From Steromphala cineraria (lineage: Eukaryota; Mollusca; Gastropoda; Trochida; Trochidae): a stretch of 64,000 nt of DNA. Of this stretch, positions 60,901 through 64,000 are shown in pieces (position 1 is the first letter of the stretch; each line of letters opens with the position of its first letter). Under the pieces are notes generated by a model. The model made no database searches, was not told where the DNA came from, and saw only the letters and a program-made list of their open reading frames with translations. The DNA is taken from assembly GCA_916613615.1 (NCBI GenBank), contig OU744736.1:16751724-16815723 (forward strand), read 5' to 3'. Made by a program: the position numbers and the translations under genes.

Positions 60901-62464
60901 AATATTAGAAACTCATTTAATGTTAAAAAACATGACACTACAAACAGGAATGAATAACTTGACTAGACGAGAAGATAATTACAAAGGTTTTATTTACAGC
61001 AATTATCAGTCTAAACTGTCCTGTACTTTCCCTAGGCCTAGAGGCTTTGACATAGCTCAGGTCACAAACCTAGACATAATGAGTCACTGGTTAAATACGG
61101 ATAATGCCATAAGGAGTTGCCGCTTCATCAACGATGTAATTCCTTCCGGCAGTAACAAAAACAAACAGGAATAGTTAGCTCAACAATCTGTTATTACCCT
61201 CTTTGAAATCCATAAATAACTGTGGTTTATGAACTACACAAGGTTAGAGCCTTTACAGCTTATGGATGTTGTAACTTCTTGATTATGATTACATGGATGC
61301 TTATGAGCATAATCTTTGCAAGAAAAGCTTCCTAGACTATGATGCAAGGTTAATTATGGATTATCCCAATCGTTATCATTGCTTTGACGAGTATTCCTTA
61401 TTTAAACTCTGAAAGATATGTGTTGGTTTGAGAAAAATAGTGACACATGGACTCACTGAATAAGAGTAAAAAAAAATTTAAATACTGTTGGACTGAATTA
61501 ACCAATAACCTTGTTGAATGATTTTAATGTCTGACTTTGTTGGGCAACAAATGCTACCTATAGCCTGGAGGGGGTTAATCTCTGCATGCTTGGAGTTGCT
61601 GAGCTCCTATTAGAAGGCCACATTTCAGAGACTAAAGGACTTTTTTCTGGAACTATTTGAGGGCCTCTATCACACCTCCATATCAAATTGAGGTTTGGAA
61701 TCTTTGTTTAGATTTTGTAACAAAAATAACTTTCTCTTTGCATTCATCCTTTGAGCCAAGATAACAAATTGTGTTCTTTAGCTGTGATCCAAAATTAACA
61801 CTTTAAAGACAAGAGACTTCAAAGCATGCACAGAGAAACCATTATCATTGTCTCCAAATTCGAAACATTCATCACTTTTTGTTCTGTGGTTGCTGCATCC
61901 GACATTTTTGTTTACCCATGACGACCCTGCGACATTTTGAATGCATGGGCTAGTACCAAGTTCAAGGTTGGGTCAGGCATGCCTTAAAGTGACAAAATCA
62001 CAGTGCTTAACAGCTTAACAATTATTGACTCGTGAGAAGAGACTGGACAGTAAGACTTTAGGGGACACACAAGGATTTCAGGGGGGACTCAGGGGGTTCA
62101 GCCCAGATAACAAATTGACCCTACCTTATTCCCTTCTTCATACTCTCAAACATCAGGAGGGCTCGATTGGGACGTGGAATTTTGGGGATTTTCGGCGATT
62201 TGCGAAAACTAAAGGCCGATCCAGCTCTTGTGTTGTGTTGAGGCCTCGTGTAGAGTCTCGGACTGCGGCGAATAGTGTCGCCGAGAACAGACGTGGACGA
62301 GGAAGAGGAAGAATGGGATCGCACGGACATCCCGCCGAAGGATTGACTCCGTGCCACTGGTTGGGAGGCCCGTGGGGTGGTCGCAGGGCGATCCTGCTTC
62401 AGCGACATCTTGTCTTCATGTCGGGACGTCGGTGGCGTCTTGCGAGTCATTGAGGACGTCGGAT
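33901..62464 (-). CDS. RIPOR: RIPOR/FAM65 family Rho-interacting cell polarisation regulator
   Basis: A 20-exon gene on the minus strand. Joined exons keep one frame throughout and give 916 residues from the first Met visible in exon 1. The N-terminal half matches the PL48/RIPOR domain: a coiled region (AAERYLKKLEFHLSK then IDELHECYLVHQQLRE, residues about 134-167), MARAFTTSPGN, the family signature GFARLCPGD (about residue 223), GRIEKNNTQKWDQPEFVF, then a C2-like stretch ending SLKLSIVITWNPLD. A Ser/Pro-rich linker follows (residues about 330-620) with the conserved IESALEAFDFLN and TGNEQVDQALLFHL. The C-terminal third (about 620-916) is helical, ARM/HEAT-like, ending DALFSLGNEGRRAFED. Vertebrate RIPOR proteins bind RhoA and restrain it in polarisation, migration and hair-cell stereocilia; they also bind 14-3-3 proteins. 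A molluscan orthologue should act similarly in the cytoplasm and cortex. The protein is shorter than vertebrate members mainly in the linker. An upstream exon beyond the window is possible. Confidence 0.93.
34397..34490 (-). CDS. RIPOR: RIPOR exon 19
   Basis: Encodes AVESIDQLVFVCQADAAS and VRRKAKDALFSLG, the last ARM-like repeat. Phase 0 in, phase 1 out. Confidence 0.9.
34951..35020. repeat. MITE end fragment (AAAGGGACAGTCCTAT family)
   Basis: Left terminus only, with TTAA, in the intron between RIPOR exons 18 and 19; the right end is not found nearby. Confidence 0.6.
35483..35566 (-). CDS. RIPOR: RIPOR exon 18
   Basis: 84 nt, phase 0 on both sides. Encodes AMVVFVEGLEDQIPDVRGG and ACCSLSVLE, an ARM-like helical repeat. 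Acceptor TTGCAG, donor GTTAGT. Confidence 0.9.
35575..35820. repeat. ~112-bp tandem repeat beside exon 18
   Basis: Two and a half copies of ACACATCAACACATC..TTCATTGTCTTAT..CTAACCATTGAAGTT..CAGGATAT-type sequence, starting within about 10 bp of the exon 18 acceptor. Confidence 0.8.
36028..36074 (-). CDS. RIPOR: RIPOR exon 17
   Basis: A 47-nt micro-exon encoding ANYLKSVSRNKEVRDK across its junctions; acceptor TTGCAG, donor GTAAGC. Phases fit both neighbours. Confidence 0.88.
36950..37195. mobile_element. Inverted-repeat element (TTATATTTGGGAT family)
   Basis: Left arm CTATCTGCAATAGTACAA and right arm TTGTACTATTGCAGATAG are inverted copies, extended by CATTGTT.TATTTG outward and by CTTGTTC/GAACAAG-like sequence inward; about 60 bp per arm. 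It lies in the intron between exons 16 and 17. Non-coding, MITE-like. Confidence 0.7.
38476..38625 (-). CDS. RIPOR: RIPOR exon 16
   Basis: 150 nt encoding SLMDRLCSGNTDMVIKAVLT, then LKEEIPSPTCLKVVGTLLLA and GNKEINISA, helical ARM-like. Donor GTTGGT. Confidence 0.9.
38772..38902. repeat. Foldback repeat, TTGACTTCAGTT...AACTGAAGTCAA
   Basis: Near-perfect arms (GGTGAATCCAATGGTTTATT versus AATAAACCATTGGATTCACC) with an internal shorter pair around TGTTCACC. Together with TTTTATTATATGA near 38909 and TCATATAATAAAA near 39139, it may form a larger element of about 370 bp. Confidence 0.75.
39184..39236. repeat. 10-bp tandem repeat GACCATTAGA
   Basis: Five copies alternating GACCATTAGA and GACCATTTGA. 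Confidence 0.85.
39584..39671. repeat. 29-bp tandem repeat, three copies
   Basis: CCGATTGGTCCATTGAATAG followed by AAGTCAT, three consecutive near-identical units within the intron between RIPOR exons 15 and 16. Confidence 0.85.
40852..41001 (-). CDS. RIPOR: RIPOR exon 15
   Basis: 150 nt encoding FAYIMAKILDLPSYDPDKLQ, then ASLVVTLHQFISFFKKEGSL and QIIDSIAHE. Acceptor TTCCAG; donor GTAAGT. Confidence 0.9.
41334..41492 (-). CDS. RIPOR: RIPOR exon 14
   Basis: 159 nt encoding MSELTNDKAIKEFWVTCVDQ, NVLYVHPEKLAYTMEQRFG and LKIKENLDVSPAR; matches the conserved start of the C-terminal helical region. Donor GTGAGG. Confidence 0.9.
41791..41920 (-). CDS. RIPOR: RIPOR exon 13
   Basis: 130 nt encoding SLGNFGPLRCREFYALDKLQ and KQAFIIESLIKIAKQ. 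Acceptor TTTGCAG; donor GTAGGT. It is the exon downstream of the intron with the 35-bp array. Confidence 0.9.
42068..43217. repeat. 35-bp minisatellite, 33 units, built from an exon end and its splice donor
   Basis: Plus-strand units begin CTGTACCCACCTCCAAGAGT and continue CTATCACAGAACAC(C/A)C. Starts fall at 42068 + 35k for k = 0 to 32 without any length change. By eye, units differ only at one C/A site (A at k = 0, 9, 14, 27, 31, 32). On the transcribed strand each unit reads GACTCTTGGAG/GTGGGTAC, the last bases of RIPOR exon 12 plus its donor. The unit at k = 32 is the genuine exon-intron border. 35 is not a multiple of 3, so long artefactual frames appear on the plus strand. Confidence 0.97.
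43198..43414 (-). CDS. RIPOR: RIPOR exon 12
   Basis: 217 nt encoding SRTSSIDQILASPESTAKTA, DSGIESLAKRLSEDTQLG, SSPVPPSTGNEQVDQALLF and HLGYCDRLLE. Acceptor TTCCACAG; donor GAG/GTGGGT at 43192-43197. The final 20 nt of the exon and the donor are the seed of the 35-bp array. Confidence 0.9.
43807..43934 (-). CDS. RIPOR: RIPOR exon 11
   Basis: 128 nt encoding KRSRCSSRSSSISVSIESAL then EAFDFLNTEDTADDTDDLDP, the conserved serine-rich and ESALE-FDFLN motifs. The acceptor at TTCCAG/AAACG was chosen because it keeps phase 0. Confidence 0.9.
44511..44939 (-). CDS. RIPOR: RIPOR exon 10
   Basis: 429 nt, 143 codons, phase 0 on both sides. Starts SGSFSDLQSPQERR (a Ser-rich motif of the kind bound by 14-3-3), is Pro/Ser-rich and low in order, and ends with a helical part (SVEEALNVLTTSLEDFLGQ, VVVMLEQFIR). 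GC-rich relative to its surroundings. Confidence 0.9.
45069..46166. mobile_element. 1.1-kb TIR element with internal ~170-bp tandem repeats
   Basis: Ends are inverted: TATCCCCCGCAA at left, TTGCGGGGGATA at right. The right end also folds on itself (CCCCCCGCAAC..GTTGCGGGGG). Inside are about four tandem units of roughly 170 bp marked by GAGCCGGACAGGACTTGTAA and CTCATTTTTGGCCAAAA, then an (ACGG)n run at 46104-46122. No transposase is present, so it is non-autonomous. It lies in the intron between RIPOR exons 9 and 10. Confidence 0.75.
46460..46568 (-). CDS. RIPOR: RIPOR exon 9
   Basis: 109 nt encoding PLDGMDETVTFFEAPARTQT and TPRRRPVSVLALNGQL; begins the linker after the C2-like region. Confidence 0.88.
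47510..47655 (-). CDS. RIPOR: RIPOR exon 8
   Basis: 146 nt encoding AVEVRSFKSVLLGQKNCEIK, DLFSANPQLMTVSINFN and GSLKLSIVITW; the C2-like beta-rich part of the PL48 region. Confidence 0.92.
49486..49655 (-). CDS. RIPOR: RIPOR exon 7
   Basis: 170 nt encoding the family signature MAGFARLCPGDVFEVSIRHG, then PQKWKTKGRIEKNNTQKWD and QPEFVFKALVGEVLGLK. This exon gives the strongest family match in the window. Confidence 0.94.
49998..50186. mobile_element. Foldback MITE (AAGAACAAGTTCTTATGGAT arms)
   Basis: Arms of about 80 bp pair almost fully (GAACAAGTTCTTATGGATAG with CTATCCATAAGAACTTGTTC; ATGAAATG.GACGTTTC with GAAACGTCGCATTTCAT). Related to 54216-54344 and the fragment at 2205-2303. It lies in the intron between exons 6 and 7. 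Confidence 0.8.
50318..50381 (-). CDS. RIPOR: RIPOR exon 6
   Basis: 64 nt encoding TLCAIEAQLENMLGTFHCKL then KG at the joint to GFARLCPGD. Acceptor TTTTTCCAG. Confidence 0.9.
51185..51279 (-). CDS. RIPOR: RIPOR exon 5
   Basis: 95 nt encoding ARTMARAFTTSPGNRKQSLT and NVKYGYKECSQ; the -TSPGN- motif is conserved in the family. Confidence 0.9.
51585..51790. repeat. SINE-like repeat, copy of 30767-30990
   Basis: Diverged copy in the intron between RIPOR exons 4 and 5, matching in order over about 190 bp. Confidence 0.5.
51953..52001 (-). CDS. RIPOR: RIPOR exon 4
   Basis: 49 nt encoding IDELHECYLVHQQLRE; part of the N-terminal coiled segment. Confidence 0.9.
52531..52584 (-). CDS. RIPOR: RIPOR exon 3
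   Basis: 54 nt, phase 0 on both sides, encoding QIKAAERYLKKLEFHLSK. Donor GTTGGT. Confidence 0.9.
54216..54344. mobile_element. Foldback MITE (AATAAGGAAGATTGTTTTAT arms)
   Basis: Arms ATCAATAAGGAAGATTGTTT and AAACAATCTTCCTTATTGAT, continuing through GGATAATCAACTTCTTTA. Nearly a complete hairpin of 129 bp in the intron between exons 2 and 3. Confidence 0.85.
54932..54994 (-). repeat. tRNA-like sequence (pseudogene or SINE head)
   Basis: The minus strand has TAGCTTAATTGGTAGAGTGT (A-box-like D arm), a CTTCTCTCAACTGGAAG anticodon-like arm and GGGTTTGAAGCCC (B-box with paired T-stem). The would-be acceptor strands do not pair, so it is a degenerate tRNA-derived sequence, not a working tRNA gene. 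Confidence 0.5.
57113..57320. repeat. TTATG / ATATT microsatellite abutting RIPOR exon 2 donor
   Basis: (TTATG)n at 57113-57168 followed by ATATC/ATATT-type repeats to within a few bases of the exon 2 donor (GTACGAATATAATATAA on the transcribed strand). Confidence 0.9.
57323..57395 (-). CDS. RIPOR: RIPOR exon 2
   Basis: 73 nt encoding EFIRATQEDILQLQASDANT and STAQ, the coiled N-terminal region. Acceptor TTTCAG; donor CAG/GTACGA. The first base completes Arg from exon 1. Confidence 0.88.
57420..57965. repeat. 85-98 bp tandem repeat, about six copies
   Basis: Each unit has TATTGGCAAACATAT, ATCATATGATATCCTTGTGC and ATCAT, in alternating short and long versions (GAGGGAGGCATGGGAA versus TTAGGAAGCATGGGAA). 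Units start near 57426, 57521, 57607, 57702, 57787 and 57885. A dimer-type higher-order pattern. Starts about 25 bp upstream of exon 2. Confidence 0.88.
58590..59570. repeat. ~38-bp degenerate tandem array (TCTAGCTCTGCACC)
   Basis: About two dozen units of ATTCTAGCTCTGCACC plus CAGTCTACACCAAGAGACAA, strongly diverged from each other, spanning almost 1 kb of RIPOR intron 1. Frames within it are broken. Confidence 0.9.
59600..62124 (-). other. RIPOR intron 1, distal part
   Basis: No exon recognised. AT-rich, without a clear repeat family. No reading frame here resembles a known domain. Confidence 0.5.
62125..62464 (-). CDS. RIPOR: RIPOR exon 1 (first visible)
   Basis: 340 nt with an apparent acceptor TTGCAG at 62465-62470, so at least one more 5' exon, coding or not, exists upstream. 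The first in-frame Met opens MTRKTPPTSRHEDKMSLKQD; five codons before it are also open. It contains RSQSFGGMSVRS, a serine run and a basic segment, ending NRALLMFESMKKGI. The RSQSF motif and the join to EFIRATQED fit the family N-terminus. Confidence 0.85.
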
Positions 62465-62470
62465 CTGCAA

Positions 62471-64000
62471 TCATAAAGTTCTTGGTTAAAATTTTGTTCC
62501 GCTATCTTGGTTAGATTAAATTCTCATAATTATACATTTGCAAAATCTTCTTTGAAAGGTTATGTACTAACTGCTACCAGATCTTGAATAAATCTAGTAA
62601 AATTTTGTTGAAAGGTTTGACAAAATTCTCAAAGTTATTTTTTTGGCAACGTTCGCTTCAAAAGGTTATGTACTCAATACTACTAGCCTGCTGAAATATA
62701 TTTACACCATGTGACTTGGCTTGACCTCCCGTAGTGAGGTCAAAACCCCTGTAGCTGGGCAAACTAACTTGCCCACAGCAGGGTGAAGGTTATGTTGGTT
62801 TTTTATATTGTTGCAGGACAAGCATTAATTTCAAGTTATCTCAAATCATAACAACTTCACCAAAATTCATATTGCCCAGTCCACAATTTTACGACCCTTA
62901 CTTTGTGCACTTCCTGTTACCTGAACATAACACAATTGTTGTCTAGCCAGGATACGCATGTTTCCTAGCTTAACCTGTGCACCAACAATCCATTCAGACT
63001 TTCTTTAAATACTCCACAAAAACTGGACTTACTATTTCCTGATCTCAATATGAATGCAGTGTATGAAAAATACTGTCTGACAATCTGCAACCTGGTTGCA
63101 TTTCATTCAGACGAAGTTGAATTGAAACTCAATTCTCGAAGTTATAACATTTTTGAGGTTCTGTTTTACCATAAACAAACTTATAAAATGTTTAACACAT
63201 GAAAAAATGATTTTGAAATAAATGACAAGCAAAAAGATTGAGATGTAGATATTTTTTTTAGATGAATAATTATCATAAGGAAGTATTAAAGGGTTTTAAA
63301 TTGAAATTTGAACACAGTGAACATGTGCACAAGAGAAGAAATGCTCAACATTCACAAATACTTTTGAGTAAATGCATGATTTATGTTTATATCAATCCAT
63401 ATGAGATGTCCCTTCCATAGAGTTATCTGTTTATCATTCATTTGAACAGTTAAATCTTGGGGTACAGTCATAAACTTTTATAAAAAAAATTGGTATACTT
63501 TTAAAATATGACTAAATCAGATAAAAGACATAAATGTAGAAACAAGTTTAGTGAGAGGGTCATAATATCACTGACACTGTGAAAGTCAATATTATATTTC
63601 ACTGGTTGAAGATTGCTAAAGAGAATAAATCAGGAATATTTTAAAGTTTAATCATTGAATTCTTTTGAACTGCTTAATGCATTATTCTACTAAAATTGAA
63701 TTACTATTCTAAATATAAGCTCCTTGGAATCTATTGATTACTAATAAACTTTCAAATTTCTTATCAATAACTATTTTCCTAAATTACCCGAGTCATAATT
63801 CAGCCCTGAATTATGGTATATAAATCCATTTCAAATGGAAGCCAACTAAAACTTTACAATGTACAACAAGTGATAGAGCTAAGCTACATATCATTTGAAT
63901 AATGCCTCAAGGTAACAATCAAATGCTTAATCAAACTCTATAGTACTCTATTTTATCATAATCTATCCTCCAATCTAATATCTCAGATTAGCCTTAAGTT
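62471..64000 (-). other. RIPOR upstream intron or 5' flank
   Basis: No exon, RNA gene or repeat recognised in this AT-rich stretch. Confidence 0.5.

Noticed and set aside
62025..62453. Plus-strand 142-codon frame
   Set aside because: Antisense shadow of RIPOR exon 1.

Overview
The window is animal nuclear DNA. It is AT-rich, its coding sequence is split by GT-AG introns, and it is dense in retrotransposons, foldback elements and tandem repeats. I infer a marine gastropod mollusc. The reasons are a secreted Kunitz array resembling gastropod Kunitz proteins, many copies of the AAAGGGAGGTAAC-type motif common in molluscan DNA, and a dispersed 'GAGTGAGTTATTGTTTTACGCCGCTTGGGCAATATTTCAGCCAT'-type repeat (quoted here only as a family name) that recalls abalone/vetigastropod repeats. 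Species is not determined. All recognised host genes are on the minus strand.

Positions 1-24 kb hold three tandem paralogues of a small secreted Kunitz-domain gene. Each has a signal-peptide exon, a 409-nt exon coding two and a half domains, and a terminal exon of about 250 nt. Gene A (20785-24003) is intact and predicts 243 residues with four Kunitz-type domains. Gene B (12566-15511) has a stop codon where a domain-2 cysteine should be. Gene C (1 to 9631, its 3' end lying off the window) has a one-base-short first exon and was hit by a LINE. The flanking DNA of the three genes is also partly homologous, so whole segments of 6-8 kb were duplicated.

The LINE (2606-8279, minus strand) is a full-length two-ORF L1/Tx1-type element with both ORFs open. 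It is flanked by a direct repeat of 747 bp that is identical by eye. The repeat edges fall exactly at the poly(A) tail and the 5' end of the element, and the priming site reads GTT/AA, as expected for an L1-type endonuclease. I read it as an exceptionally long target-site duplication that copied most of a Kunitz exon and left a truncated second copy.

Positions 24-33.9 kb are intergenic: a 5'-truncated CR1/L2-type LINE, TTAA-flanked MITEs, SINE-like repeats, and the probable 3' UTR of the next gene.

Positions 33.9-62.5 kb hold a RIPOR (FAM65) family gene, a Rho-interacting cell polarisation regulator. I reconstructed 20 exons whose phases are all compatible and which together encode 916 residues from the first visible Met; an upstream exon may lie beyond 64 kb. 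Its introns carry the second striking feature. A perfect 33-copy, 35-bp minisatellite (42068-43217) grew from the exon 12 end plus its 5' splice site, so 32 decoy donors follow the real one. Other introns hold a 1.1-kb TIR element with internal repeats, foldback MITEs, and tandem arrays at 57.1-58.0 and 58.6-59.6 kb.
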